Virus record (IMG/VR): IMGVR_UViG_3300031885_000015
Location: 1 to 60,447 of that record
Strand: one strand, 5' to 3'
DNA from: a virus
Length of the DNA: 60,447 bases
The notes under the pieces are model-generated. The model was not told where the DNA came from. It worked only from the letters and a program-made list of their open reading frames with translations, and did not search any database. A program made the translations under genes and the position numbers. The stretch's first letter is position 1. The number at the start of each line of letters is the position of its first letter. This document shows, one piece after another, positions 6,255 through 14,502 of this stretch.

Positions 6255-6554
6255 ATGCCCCTAAAGTTCGAGGGAACCCACTTCGGCAAGCAGCCACAAC
6301 CAGTCGACTCTCCATTGTATGGCAAGGGATACGTTCCACCCAGTCCACCGAAGGTAGATGGTCCCCAGATCGATCTGGACGTCCTACACAATAAGGAGGT
6401 ACTTGACGCTCTCAGAGAAGCAGGACGGATCTATTACGAAGAGATGGTTAAGGTGGGATATTCCCCACTCACCATCGGAACCTACCACTCTCAGGTAGGA
6501 CGCTTCATTCTGTTCCTAGAGCAAGGGCAGGTACTTCCAGATCGAGAACAGTAA
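6255..6554 (+). CDS. lone integrase-type core-binding (SAM-like) domain
   Basis: A 99-residue protein; the ATG at 6255 follows GAGGAGGTG. Residues about 55-95 (AGRIYYEEMV...YSPLTIGTYHSQVGRFILFLEQG) resemble the N-terminal core-binding domain of tyrosine recombinases, but the catalytic domain is absent and no remnant follows. It may be a stand-alone DNA-binding protein or an integrase relic. It lies beside the origin-like repeats at 6771-7055. Confidence 0.6.
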   Translation: MPLKFEGTHFGKQPQPVDSPLYGKGYVPPSPPKVDGPQIDLDVLHNKEVLDALREAGRIYYEEMVKVGYSPLTIGTYHSQVGRFILFLEQGQVLPDREQ

Positions 6555-6565
6555 CTGTTAGACAG

Positions 6566-6609
6566 CAACAGCTACTCAACAGCTGCTCAACAGCTGCTTA
6601 ACAGCTAGT
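6566..6609. repeat. four 11-bp tandem repeats
   Basis: [C/T]AACAGCT[A/G][C/G]T is repeated at 6566, 6577, 6588 and 6599 with exact 11-bp period, that is one helical turn. It lies just after the stop of the 6255 gene. Confidence 0.85.
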
Positions 6610-6626
6610 AAGCTAGCCTACCAGAA

Positions 6627-6670
6627 GGGGAGCCTCTGTAGCTGCACTAAGTAAGCTACAGGGGCTCCTC
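6627..6670 (+). terminator. long-stem terminator
   Basis: GGGGAGCCTCTGTAGC (6627-6642) pairs with GCTACAGGGGCTCC(TC) (6655-6670), about 14 bp with one mismatch, followed by TCTCTAC. It stops rightward transcription before the repeat region. Confidence 0.7.
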
Positions 6671-6770
6671 TCTACACCAAGCAAGCTACAACCATTGGCA
6701 TAGCAATAACTGAAGATGTTCACACCTTCGGTAGCTATCAAAACTATCGTAACTAAAAATCGAGGAGAAT

Positions 6771-7055
6771 TCGATAGCCCGATTTTTCCGCGAAATTTCG
6801 CGGTTCCTCGCCCTCGGGCTATCGAAACTATCGGATTTAAGTCCTACTTATATATTCTACACTTAATTCCCTAACCGTTTTAGTTTACCAGTAAGCTTAA
6901 ATCCGATAGCTTTGATAGCCGACACCCGAGGAACCCACGTTTTTCGCGGGTTTTCTCGGGCTATCGGTTTCTCGTCGACCTATAGCCTTGCTACCAAAAT
7001 CCAATAGCCCTCACCCGAGGAACCCACGTTTTTCGCGGGTTTTCTCGGGCTATCG
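6771..7055. other. origin-like array of inverted and direct repeats
   Basis: TCGATAGCCCGA (6771-6782) is inverted at 6814-6825 and encloses the perfect palindrome CCGCGAAATTTCGCGG (6788-6803). CTATCGGATTTAAG (6828-6841) is inverted at 6896-6909 around 54 bp of AT-rich DNA. A 44-bp direct repeat occurs at 6923-6966 and 7012-7055. The short core GATAGCC recurs about nine times in both orientations. No gene is present in 6555-7248. A replication origin with an unwinding element is the best reading; a recombination site is an alternative. Confidence 0.65.
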
Positions 7056-7248
7056 ATTTCTCTTCAACTTGTCACCCTACACTTTGGAAGGCTGCAGATA
7101 TGGGTAGCCCAGTAAATCTTACGGGACCACCTCACAGTGCTACTCCTACCAAGAGCAGGAGTTTCCTGGTTGGAAGGACCTTTCAGATCTACTGAGCCAC
7201 CAAACTGCGGAGTAAGCTGTAACCTACTTAGGAAGTCCTGTAGCTTAC

Positions 7249-7860
7249 CTAGGAGGTCCTGTAGGTCTTTCCGTTCGAGAGGGTATCGTGATTGCAGCGT
7301 TCCTCCAAGCATAGTTCTCGCATGCTGCAATCTACAGGGAAAGGACAAATGCCCCGTTGGACAGCCGTCCTAACTGTACCCTTCTCGATCTTGAGTAGGA
7401 GCTTACCGCGCTGTTTGACGAACCGTGCAGCCTCCGTAACAACCTGGCAGAAGTCGTCACCCTGGAAGGTGTACATGTAGAGATTGAGTGCAGCTTCATC
7501 CTGCTGAATGCAAGCGACAGGCTCGAGGCCAGGAGTCTGCGTGTGAGGACCCGACAAGCTTGGGCCAGGCAAGTTCGGGCTGCGGACGCAGAAGCGAAGG
7601 GTTAGCACGATCCTACTATCAGTCCAGTACACCTGAGAGTGGTTGATCCTACACCACTCAAGCGCACCACGAGGACTCAGCACTCCACCCTCTGGTACGT
7701 CGGAGGGTGCAAGACCTACTGTTCTTTTGATTGTACTCCGAATGATATCTCCCCATCCAGGTGCCACGTCCTTATGAAACGAGGCTCGGACGTCCTCCTG
7801 TTGGAACACAAGTACAGCCTCAGCCTCGAAGCACTTACGCAAGGCCGTCGTGATGTGCAC
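7249..7860 (-). CDS. unknown protein with C-terminal Cys cluster
   Basis: A 203-residue protein; GTG start at 7860 with GGGAGG upstream. The last 45 residues contain C-x5-C-x5-C-x4-C (GICPFPVDC...ELCLEERC), a possible Fe-S or zinc site. The body lacks known motifs. It is the last gene of the leftward replication operon (ligase, primase-helicase, zinc protein, this gene). Confidence 0.65.
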   Translation of the reverse strand: MHITTALRKCFEAEAVLVFQQEDVRASFHKDVAPGWGDIIRSTIKRTVGLAPSDVPEGGVLSPRGALEWCRINHSQVYWTDSRIVLTLRFCVRSPNLPGPSLSGPHTQTPGLEPVACIQQDEAALNLYMYTFQGDDFCQVVTEAARFVKQRGKLLLKIEKGTVRTAVQRGICPFPVDCSMRELCLEERCNHDTLSNGKTYRTS

Positions 7861-7922
7861 TTCGTCTAACCTCCCTTGATAGCCAAGCTGTTAGAGCTAG
7901 TTGTTAGAGCTAGCTTTAACAG

Positions 7923-8096
7923 CTAGCCAAGTTGTTGAAGACACTCGTCGCTACACACTGGTACCAGGTAGTCAATATCGCGCCACCAGGTAAGCTGCTC
8001 GCAGACCTGACAAGGCAGCTTCTCGATAACCAAGATCACAGATGACTGGGGCTCCTCCCAGAGCTTAGTGTCTGGGTATCTGTCATCGAACTTCAT
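7923..8096 (-). CDS. small zinc-finger protein
   Basis: A 57-residue protein; the ATG at 8096 has TGAGGTG upstream. CQVC (about residues 30-33) and CSDEC (about 49-53) form a zinc knuckle similar to the MYM/FCS-like fingers seen in several other small proteins of this phage (21334, 39872). Part of the replication operon. Confidence 0.65.
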   Translation of the reverse strand: MKFDDRYPDTKLWEEPQSSVILVIEKLPCQVCEQLTWWRDIDYLVPVCSDECLQQLG

Positions 8097-8111
8097 CGTA
8101 ATCACCTCACA

Positions 8112-8182
8112 AAGCTACGTGTAGTGTAGGCTATCTCGTAGTGCACAAGCTACGTGTAGCGTATGGCTACCTCGTAGTGCAG
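8112..8182. repeat. tandem 35/36-bp repeat
   Basis: AAGCTACGTGTAG(T/C)GTA...CTCGTAGTGCA occurs at 8112-8146 and 8147-8182, filling the gap between the primase-helicase stop and the next gene. A shortened third unit follows within the end of the gene. Confidence 0.85.
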
Positions 8183-8184
8183 GG

Positions 8185-10470
8185 CTACCTTGTAGACCAC
8201 CGGATTGCCTCCTGAGTGTTATACTCAGTGCGAAGGGGGGAATCCTTTAGCACCACCCCCAAGAAGCATAGAGTGGATACTGTACGAACCATCCTAGGCC
8301 CTTTCTGAATTCCAGCTACTCGGACTCGCTTGCCAAACTCAATCTGCCCTACAGGCTTTAGGCCACCCTCTCCACACCACTCAGAGTACACACGGTACAA
8401 CGATGCTGCTACCAGCTGGGTCTCAGCTCCGACGTGAGGTACCATGTTAAGACAGGAATAGACGAAGCCTAGGACGCTATCGTTCTCCATGCGATAGTCA
8501 AGTGCAGCTTGCTCCATGACTGCGCCAGTAGTGAAGACGTTGTTGGTGTGCAGTCTTTGTAGACCTTTGACCGCCCAGCACAGTAGGGCAGACAGAGCCT
8601 CTGGTGTACCCATAGCTGACAAGAGCTTCTGCTTAAACCTTGGGTCTACTGGGAAAACACGAGGGAACTCGACAAACCTCCACCTCGAGTACCATCCCTC
8701 GGATCTGTCTGCGACTCTCGGAAGAACGTTTGCGCTAAATATAAGGCGCACTACGGGAGTGAAGTCAAATGAGCGGCCATGCTTGTATTCTCCACGAATG
8801 GTGTCGCCAGCAATGACAGCCTTCAGTAGCCCGGTCTCATCAAGGTACTTTGGGTCAATATCGCCACACAGATTCACCAGCTTATCCTGAAGATAGGCCG
8901 TCTCGAATCTGTCAGCAATTCTATGCAATGGAATGGAGACCATGTGAGAGCCCAACAAGCCTTTGAAGACATCCAGAAAGAGCGATTTGCCGTTTGATCC
9001 CTCTCCGTACAAAAACACAGCAGTCCGGAAAGATGCGTCTGGGATCAGGCAGAGCCCTACAAACTCCTGGAGGAATGCCCTTGAGCTAGCATCTGGAATC
9101 CATTCAGCCATTACCGAGTTCCAGGTTTTGTAGGGTTCACTGTCGTCTGCCCCTTCTGGTACCCAGACTGCCGGCAGCTTGACAGTAGAGTTGGAGGAGG
9201 GATCCCAAGGACTAAGCTTTTCCGTTTCCCACTCCAGCATACCATTGGTAACATAGACTCGCTTAAGGTCGGGATGCTTGCCGATATCGAAGACGTCATC
9301 GTGCTTCTCGTCAGAGAGGTAGCTCCTCAAAGCGTCAATAACTTCGCTTACACAATGACTGCTGTCCCAGCTTGGGTTCCTTGCCACTAGTTGATGTCTA
9401 ACATCCTGCTCTGCGAACACTAGGTCGTAGGGAGCCCAAGGACCGCGTGTCACATCACACCGGTAGAACATACCTTGGCCCACAATATACTTCCATTTGA
9501 AGCCCTTTGCTTCCTGAGTAGCAATAAACAACTCGGCAAGAGGTAGAGGCCGGAGTACTTCTCCTACTGAGCTCTTCTTCTTGGCTCGCCCAGCTCGCTT
9601 CATTTGCTCCGACATAGCTATGGCTTCGACAATTGTTTCTATTTCCTTGTCCTCGAGAGGTGGGACGCAATGGTTCTCGTTCCATACCTTTAGGAAAGCC
9701 AGCGCTTCAGCCTTCGCTATCGGTCTAGAAAGGAGAGAACCAGCCAACCTTGTGAGATGGTTGTTACGCCCTCCCTCTAGAACGGTGGTTTGCCACTCCT
9801 CCTGCTCTACCAGCGGGCTCTGGGTTGGAGTAGGTCCAGGTATATACCCTGGGAGGGTCTCAACCTCTGCTGTCTTGGAAGTAAGTAGTACTCGTCTAAG
9901 AAGCCACTCTGGAGCTGCGGCTATCTCGACGTCCTCAGGGTTCCTTCCTGGTACCCATGCGTACTGCTTGCCGTTCGCGTGCATGGAAGGAGGTAGAACA
10001 GTCTGCTGTCCAGTAGCAAGCAGAGCTAGTTCTTCGTGCTTGCTACCTCCTTGTAGGGTAAACTTCTTGGTAGGAGCTCCTTCAGGCAGTCGATACAAGA
10101 GGCGCCTGCCATCTCCTGTTTTGAATTCCCATGTGACTGGAAGGTCTCCTTCACTTTGCTCCTGCAAGAGGGTCTCTCCAGCATCTCCATCCACGTCAAT
10201 GCCGATGATTCTAGAGACGTCTCCTAGAACTAGACCTATATTTACATAGGGGTTTCTTGCAAACCACACCTGGACTTCGTTATCAGAAGGTACTCCACGA
10301 CTTGTCCATTGAGCTAGAAGGGGAGTCTTACCTGGCCGAGAGCATTTCTGTTGGTGGCTAGGTCCCATCCCTCTGTGGTCTGGAGGGCAGATAGGAATAA
10401 TAGGTAGCTTAAGTCGTATGTAGCCAAGGGCCGCTTGAAGCATAGGTAGACCAGGAGCGTCCACAGGCAT
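8185..10470 (-). CDS. primase-polymerase / SF3 helicase
   Basis: A 761-residue replication protein. Residues about 10-190 form a bifunctional primase/polymerase (Prim-Pol) domain with the acidic IDVDGD motif and a GRRLLYRLP strand. A linker with a PriCT-like helical region follows (about 225-285), then a D5/SF3 helicase with Walker A GEGSNGKS (about 490) and a downstream DID-containing acidic motif. It primes and unwinds phage DNA at the fork. The ATG at 10470 has GGGAGG 9 nt upstream. It is encoded with ligase and lies close to the origin-like repeats, which suits an initiator/helicase loading there. Confidence 0.9.
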   Translation of the reverse strand: MPVDAPGLPMLQAALGYIRLKLPIIPICPPDHRGMGPSHQQKCSRPGKTPLLAQWTSRGVPSDNEVQVWFARNPYVNIGLVLGDVSRIIGIDVDGDAGETLLQEQSEGDLPVTWEFKTGDGRRLLYRLPEGAPTKKFTLQGGSKHEELALLATGQQTVLPPSMHANGKQYAWVPGRNPEDVEIAAAPEWLLRRVLLTSKTAEVETLPGYIPGPTPTQSPLVEQEEWQTTVLEGGRNNHLTRLAGSLLSRPIAKAEALAFLKVWNENHCVPPLEDKEIETIVEAIAMSEQMKRAGRAKKKSSVGEVLRPLPLAELFIATQEAKGFKWKYIVGQGMFYRCDVTRGPWAPYDLVFAEQDVRHQLVARNPSWDSSHCVSEVIDALRSYLSDEKHDDVFDIGKHPDLKRVYVTNGMLEWETEKLSPWDPSSNSTVKLPAVWVPEGADDSEPYKTWNSVMAEWIPDASSRAFLQEFVGLCLIPDASFRTAVFLYGEGSNGKSLFLDVFKGLLGSHMVSIPLHRIADRFETAYLQDKLVNLCGDIDPKYLDETGLLKAVIAGDTIRGEYKHGRSFDFTPVVRLIFSANVLPRVADRSEGWYSRWRFVEFPRVFPVDPRFKQKLLSAMGTPEALSALLCWAVKGLQRLHTNNVFTTGAVMEQAALDYRMENDSVLGFVYSCLNMVPHVGAETQLVAASLYRVYSEWCGEGGLKPVGQIEFGKRVRVAGIQKGPRMVRTVSTLCFLGVVLKDSPLRTEYNTQEAIRWSTR

Positions 10471-10559
10471 ACACTAGCCTCCCTCTAAGACGAATTCAAA
10501 AGTGGTTCTGCGAACACTAGGAAGTACTGCGGTTAGTACAATCCGAGCTAACGTGAAGC

Positions 10560-11603
10560 CTATATTCGGCACTCATGAGGGTTCTTGTCAGGGTGCATGC
10601 AGATAAAGGCTGGGTGGCGGTATGATCCATCTCGGGTTATCTCCATCGCGCGGATCTTCGCCACTTGTCCTACGTACCTACTTGGGTTCTCAGTGAATTC
10701 CTGTCGCTGCTGCTCGGTCATGCCAGAGCAAGCGCTGATCCTTACTAGGCTACCCTCTGCGTCGTACTTACCTAGAATGATCGAGCCAATCCACCCGAAG
10801 TGGTAATACTTTGTCACTGGAATACCAACACACCAGTAGGGCCATCCCTCAACGTTCTTTCCAGTATACACCCTCTCGGGCGGTTCGAACCCCATGACGA
10901 TGGCATCATCCTCGCACTCAGCCTTTACCTTGATCCAGTTCCACATGGGGCGCGTGCCTGGTACGTACAGTCCACTCAAGCTTTTGAGAACGATCCCTTC
11001 TCTCCCCTGATCTAGCAGATCCTGGAGAAACCTAGACTTGTCCTCGGTGACTACTGGGTTTAGCTGGATGTACTCGTTTCTAGGCACTATTGTGCTGTAG
11101 AGTCGCTCTAGAAGCTGGCGACGCTTGTGCCAGGGCTGATCGAGCATCCAGTCTCCGCCTGGAGCTCGAAGGACGTCAAAAATTGTGTAGTGGACGAAGC
11201 CACCACGTTCCTGTCGGCGTACCGCCTCCCTTGGTAGGCATCCTGATATCGAAGTAACGTCCTGAGACTTGCCTCCAGGAATGCATATCTCTCCATCCAG
11301 GATGAGCTGGGGCCATCCTAGTTTTGAGAGGGCAGTTGCGAGGTGAGCGAAGTGAGGTGTCTTTTCGACAGGAAGGCCTGTTGACTCTCCGTCTCTCGTC
11401 TTGATGTGAGTACTGAAGAATCGACCTCGGATAAAGAGATAGTGAGACCCGTCGATCTTAGGTTCCGCCACGTACCGAGAGCTCAGAAGCACCTGATCTA
11501 GCCTAGCTCGGTGGGCAGGGTTATCTCTGCTAACCTTGCAAGGCTTCATGACTTCGAGAACCCTGTCAAACGGATAGGGCGCCCACTCCGACGGAGTTGG
11601 CAC
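10560..11603 (-). CDS. ATP-dependent DNA ligase
   Basis: A 347-residue ligase. The adenylation motif I is EPKIDGSH with Lys49 as the AMP acceptor; motif III-like LILDGEI, motif IV-like REGIVLKS and motif V-like WIKVKAE follow in order, then a short OB-fold region. It joins nicks with ATP. I choose GTG 11603 because AAAGGAGAG lies upstream, although the frame is open further; this start overlaps the ribbon-helix-helix gene by 38 nt, giving translational coupling. Confidence 0.88.
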   Translation of the reverse strand: MPTPSEWAPYPFDRVLEVMKPCKVSRDNPAHRARLDQVLLSSRYVAEPKIDGSHYLFIRGRFFSTHIKTRDGESTGLPVEKTPHFAHLATALSKLGWPQLILDGEICIPGGKSQDVTSISGCLPREAVRRQERGGFVHYTIFDVLRAPGGDWMLDQPWHKRRQLLERLYSTIVPRNEYIQLNPVVTEDKSRFLQDLLDQGREGIVLKSLSGLYVPGTRPMWNWIKVKAECEDDAIVMGFEPPERVYTGKNVEGWPYWCVGIPVTKYYHFGWIGSIILGKYDAEGSLVRISACSGMTEQQRQEFTENPSRYVGQVAKIRAMEITRDGSYRHPAFICMHPDKNPHECRI

Positions 11604-11784
11604 GACTGTCGCTCTCCTTTTCCAATGTAGTGGCAGGGTTAGCACTAATCTCGAAGTAGCTCGCTAGAGCCATAGCGACTGCGGCACGCAGACTAAGTCC
11701 TCTTTCTGCAGCAGCAGCTTTCACACGGTTATGGAATGGTACGTCCAGATAGACCGCGAGAACCTTCTTGCCGTTGCCAGTCAC
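11566..11784 (-). CDS. ribbon-helix-helix DNA-binding protein
   Basis: A 72-residue protein. KVLAVYLDVPFHNRVKAAAAERGLSLRAAV fits a CopG/Arc ribbon-helix-helix: a short beta strand, helix, turn GLS, helix. The GTG start has GAGGAGGGGAG upstream. First gene of the leftward replication operon, so a likely autoregulator of that operon binding near the divergent promoters at 11831-12009. Confidence 0.75.
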   Translation of the reverse strand: MTGNGKKVLAVYLDVPFHNRVKAAAAERGLSLRAAVAMALASYFEISANPATTLEKESDSRANSVGVGALSV

Positions 11785-11830
11785 CTTGCTCCCCTCCTCT
11801 CTACATCCGTAGATTTTAGCCTCTACTACT

Positions 11831-11860
11831 ATTATACACGATTTTGAGATGTAAAGTCAA
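11831..11860 (-). promoter_or_regulatory. promoter of the leftward replication operon
   Basis: On the minus strand TTGACT (11860-11855), 18 bp, TATAAT (11836-11831). It shares the run TTGACTTTACATCTC with the divergent rightward promoter at 11980, suggesting common regulation. The 11861-11979 spacer holds no gene. Confidence 0.88.
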
Positions 11861-11979
11861 CAAGCACACTACGTTCAAAAAAGTAAAAAAAAGAAAGGAA
11901 GCTTGTAGGAGAGGGTCTGAGGGGCGTGCTAAGCAAAAAGTGAGTGTTAGTTGTGCCAGAATAAAATTTCAAGACCATC

Positions 11980-12009
11980 TTGACTTTACATCTCTGAATA
12001 AGGGATAAT
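11980..12009 (+). promoter_or_regulatory. promoter of the rightward 12-kb operon
   Basis: TTGACT (11980-11985), 18 bp, GATAAT (12004-12009). Same 15-nt start as the divergent promoter at 11860. Confidence 0.8.
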
Positions 12010-12041
12010 AAAGGTAGAGAGTAGGGAAAGGTGGCGGGGAC

Positions 12042-12458
12042 ATGAGTGAGCCCGTCAAGCAGAACCAGCTTAGTGGCGAGTTCGTAGAAGACATACTGAT
12101 AAAGCTGAAGTCCCTGAAGCTGAGTTCCCTCTCGATTACCTTTCAGAGGATCTGTCGTGAAGGGGACAGCTGGGCAGTAGTCATAGAAGGGACAGATCCC
12201 GTTGGAGGCGGGCGGCCCTATGGGGCCTATCCTCCAGGAGTCATGGACTCTGACAAGGATCCCCTCGTAGCCCTCACGTATGCTGAGATGAGTGGTGGTA
12301 GTGCTAGAGGGCTAGCGGCGTCCTTGAGACTTGCGACACAGAGTTTCCTGAATTCTTATGTCGCCCTGCTGCAGAAGTACGAAGGCAAACTTATGGAGGA
12401 TCTTGAGGACCTCCACTGCGAGATCTCTGCGAGTACAGTGAGGCAGGCGACCAAGTAG
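12042..12458 (+). CDS. unknown protein
   Basis: A 138-residue soluble protein, first gene behind the 11980 promoter, with AAAGGTGG before the ATG. It has a Gly/Pro-rich central loop (GGGRPYGAYPPG) and alpha-helical flanks. I do not recognise a family. Confidence 0.65.
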   Translation: MSEPVKQNQLSGEFVEDILIKLKSLKLSSLSITFQRICREGDSWAVVIEGTDPVGGGRPYGAYPPGVMDSDKDPLVALTYAEMSGGSARGLAASLRLATQSFLNSYVALLQKYEGKLMEDLEDLHCEISASTVRQATK

Positions 12459-12522
12459 TCACGTCTGAGTTCAGCTTGTATCGCTCTGAGTCTTGGCTGC
12501 ATCGCTCTGAGTCCAGCTTGTA
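12459..12522. repeat. 21-bp tandem repeats
   Basis: TCGCTCTGAGTC followed by a nine-base tail occurs at 12481-12501 and 12502-12522, with a degenerate copy at 12459-12480. A two-turn period in front of an HTH-repeat gene suggests an operator. Confidence 0.75.
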
Positions 12523-12555
12523 TCATAATGATCTGAATACGGAGGAGGAAGAGAC

Positions 12556-13272
12556 GTGAATGACGTGAATGACGTGAATGACGTGAATGACGAGAAGGAA
12601 GAGGTCAAGGAGCCGAAGAAGCTGTATCACCTCAAGGATGGTACGGAAGGGTCACGGAGCGCGTATATCCGACAGGAGTTCCTGAGTAACCGGCCTCGTG
12701 GCGACATCGCTAGGGAGCTTGGAGTGTCCTACGCAGTAGTCTACGCGGCTACTGCCAACATGCACAACGAGCTCACGGAAGGCCATCCTGGTCGTGGCGT
12801 AGGACGCGGCGTGATCATGGAGGATGGACGGTCTCGTGCGGAGCATATGCGCGAGATGCTCCAGCAAGGGAAGACCCGTGGTGAGATCGCCAAGCACTTC
12901 AAGTGTCCTTACGCCACGGTGTACGCAGCCACGAAGGAGCTGCTCGCCGAGGGTAAGGAAGGAGCTCGGACTCACAGGGGCAAGGTCGTCATCACTCTCG
13001 AAGATGGCAGCTCGATTGGACGTGCGGAGCATATCCGCGCGCTCCATGCAGCAGGCAAAAGTCGCAGAGAGATAGCCGACGAGCTCAGCTGCGACTACGC
13101 CATCGTGTGGGCTGCCACCAAGAAGCCGCATTCGGAGGGCGCTGAGGTCAGCGAAGCTAGTGAAGCTAGCGGGGCTAGTGAAGCTAGTGAAGCTGACAAC
13201 AGCAACGAAGCTGATGCTGACGGCGACGACGATGTGGATGAGGCCGACGTTGACGACGTCGACGAGAAGTAA
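12556..13272 (+). CDS. triple helix-turn-helix protein with acidic tail
   Basis: A 238-residue protein. It begins with a NDV tripeptide repeated from a 9-bp DNA repeat (GTGAATGAC, four times). Three HTH units follow (about residues 35-72, 91-130, 155-192), each G-R-A-x-(H/Y)-(I/M)-R...GK-x-R-x-EIA...Y-A-x-V-(Y/W)-A-A-T. The last 45 residues are Ser/Glu/Asp-rich and highly acidic. GTG start with GGAGGAGG upstream. A larger relative of the proteins at 1097, 2995 and 4693; a regulator is likely. Confidence 0.78.
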   Translation: MNDVNDVNDVNDEKEEVKEPKKLYHLKDGTEGSRSAYIRQEFLSNRPRGDIARELGVSYAVVYAATANMHNELTEGHPGRGVGRGVIMEDGRSRAEHMREMLQQGKTRGEIAKHFKCPYATVYAATKELLAEGKEGARTHRGKVVITLEDGSSIGRAEHIRALHAAGKSRREIADELSCDYAIVWAATKKPHSEGAEVSEASEASGASEASEADNSNEADADGDDDVDEADVDDVDEK

Positions 13273-13524
13273 GCTGACTTGACATCTTTGGTTGCCAGTA
13301 GTGGGTGGGCTAGGAAGTGGCATACTGTAGCCTAGAGCTATGATAAGCCACGCCGCACGGCTGTCTACGTGTGGACGCCTACCAGGGAAACTGGGTGGCG
13401 GCCCTACCCACCCACATGGCAGCCTGAAGAGGTCCTCAGGTAAGGTCTTCGTGTGGGGTTCTTATTTGGTACCCGAGATGACCTCGTAGTAGTGAGTCTC
13501 ATCAAGGAGGGAGGGACTGCTGGG
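13273..13524. other. gene-free stretch with hairpins before the HNH gene
   Basis: No gene supported. Hairpins: CCAG-GGAAA-CTGG (about 13382-13394), GGGTGG/CCACCC (13393-13398 with 13408-13413) and CCTGA/TCAGG (13423-13427 with 13436-13440). A TTGACA at about 13278 lacks a matching -10. It could be a 5' leader RNA. Confidence 0.35.
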
Positions 13525-14121
13525 ATGCCAGATGCTTCAAGAGACCTACCAGAAGGATCGAAAGCGTGTAGCCACTGTGGGGTCGTAAAGCCTCACATAG
13601 AGTTCTCGAAGCGTAGCGCTTCTAAGGATGGCCTTTCGTATACATGCAAGCAATGTGAAAGGATAGTTGCTAAGCAGAGCTACGAAAGGCTAAAGGCATC
13701 CGGAGGATCCCCCTCAAGGAAGGGCTACTACAAGAGACATAGAGAAAAGCACCTTGTTCGATGCCAGAATGATTATATCAAGCACAGGGAGGCAAGATTA
13801 GAGCAGTGTCGGGTGTACCGACAGGAACATCCAGAGGTAGGTAGAGAGGCTGGAGCTCGAAGGCGGAAGCGTATCCGCCGAGCCAGGCAAGTTTACTCCC
13901 GCGAAGCTGTCATTGAGAGGGACAGTGTAGACGGAGTTCCAATTTGTCAGATCTGCATGAAGCCTTGTGGTCCTGAGGATCTGTGGCTCGATCATGTTAT
14001 TCCGTTGAGCGCAGGAGGCAAGGACGTACTCGGGAATGTTCGGGTAACCCATAAGCGGTGCAATCTGGCTCGGCCCAAAGATGGACGTGATCTCAAGCGC
14101 CCTCGGCTCGTTAGGAAATAG
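13525..14121 (+). CDS. HNH endonuclease
   Basis: A 198-residue protein. An N-terminal zinc motif (CSHCG...CKQC, about residues 14-40) of the kind found in phage HNH proteins, a basic middle, and a C-terminal HNH domain: CQICMKPC...LDHVIPLSAGG...NVRVTHKRCN. It cleaves DNA with one metal; it may be a free-standing homing enzyme or a nicking enzyme for host or rival DNA. The ATG at 13525 follows AAGGAGGGAGGG; an upstream GTG is possible. Flanking genes show no interruption. Confidence 0.82.
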   Translation: MPDASRDLPEGSKACSHCGVVKPHIEFSKRSASKDGLSYTCKQCERIVAKQSYERLKASGGSPSRKGYYKRHREKHLVRCQNDYIKHREARLEQCRVYRQEHPEVGREAGARRRKRIRRARQVYSREAVIERDSVDGVPICQICMKPCGPEDLWLDHVIPLSAGGKDVLGNVRVTHKRCNLARPKDGRDLKRPRLVRK

Positions 14122-14234
14122 ATCTTGCAAATGGACTGGTTCGTTCGCCAGAGCCGGGTGTGATAGTAACTTCGTCACCAGCTCGAGGAGAGTCGTGGGG
14201 GCCTGACAATGCCGAAGCTTAGGAGGGGCTTGAG

Positions 14235-14489
14235 GTGTGGGGGACTGTTAGGGTGCGCTGGGCTTGTGGAAAGGTTGAGGAAGTACGTTACTTCAACCCC
14301 TTCGCTCCAGGCACAAAAGTCTGGAATAATTCGAACTACTGCCCTCGTCGTTTGGAGCTCCAAGGTAAGGGAAAGCAATGTAAGTGGCTTCATCTGTTCG
14401 ACTCTAATCTTGCCTTCCTGAAGAAGGGTTCAGCACCAAAGGGCATGGGAAGCGAGTATTATGCCTGCCCCGGTAAGGTTCTCAAGTAG
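14235..14489 (+). CDS. small GRF-like zinc protein
   Basis: An 84-residue protein; GTG start after TAGGAGGGG. Aromatic and Cys/His residues (CGK...RYFNPFAPGTKVWNNSNYCPRR...CKWLHL...YYACPG) resemble a GRF-type zinc finger that binds single-stranded nucleic acid. Its role is unknown. Confidence 0.6.
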   Translation: MWGTVRVRWACGKVEEVRYFNPFAPGTKVWNNSNYCPRRLELQGKGKQCKWLHLFDSNLAFLKKGSAPKGMGSEYYACPGKVLK

Positions 14490-14502
14490 AGGAGGCATAC
14501 TG

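Noticed and set aside
6255-6554. Functional integrase and temperate life style
   Set aside because: Only a core-binding-like domain is present; no catalytic Arg-His-Arg-Tyr domain, repressor or attachment site pair was found.
9581-10249. Rightward frame of 222 codons
   Set aside because: Antisense to the primase-helicase; the leftward frame has all catalytic motifs.
13273-13524. IscB/HEARO-type RNA with the HNH gene
   Set aside because: The HNH protein is about 198 residues with no RuvC part; too small for an IscB-like nuclease.
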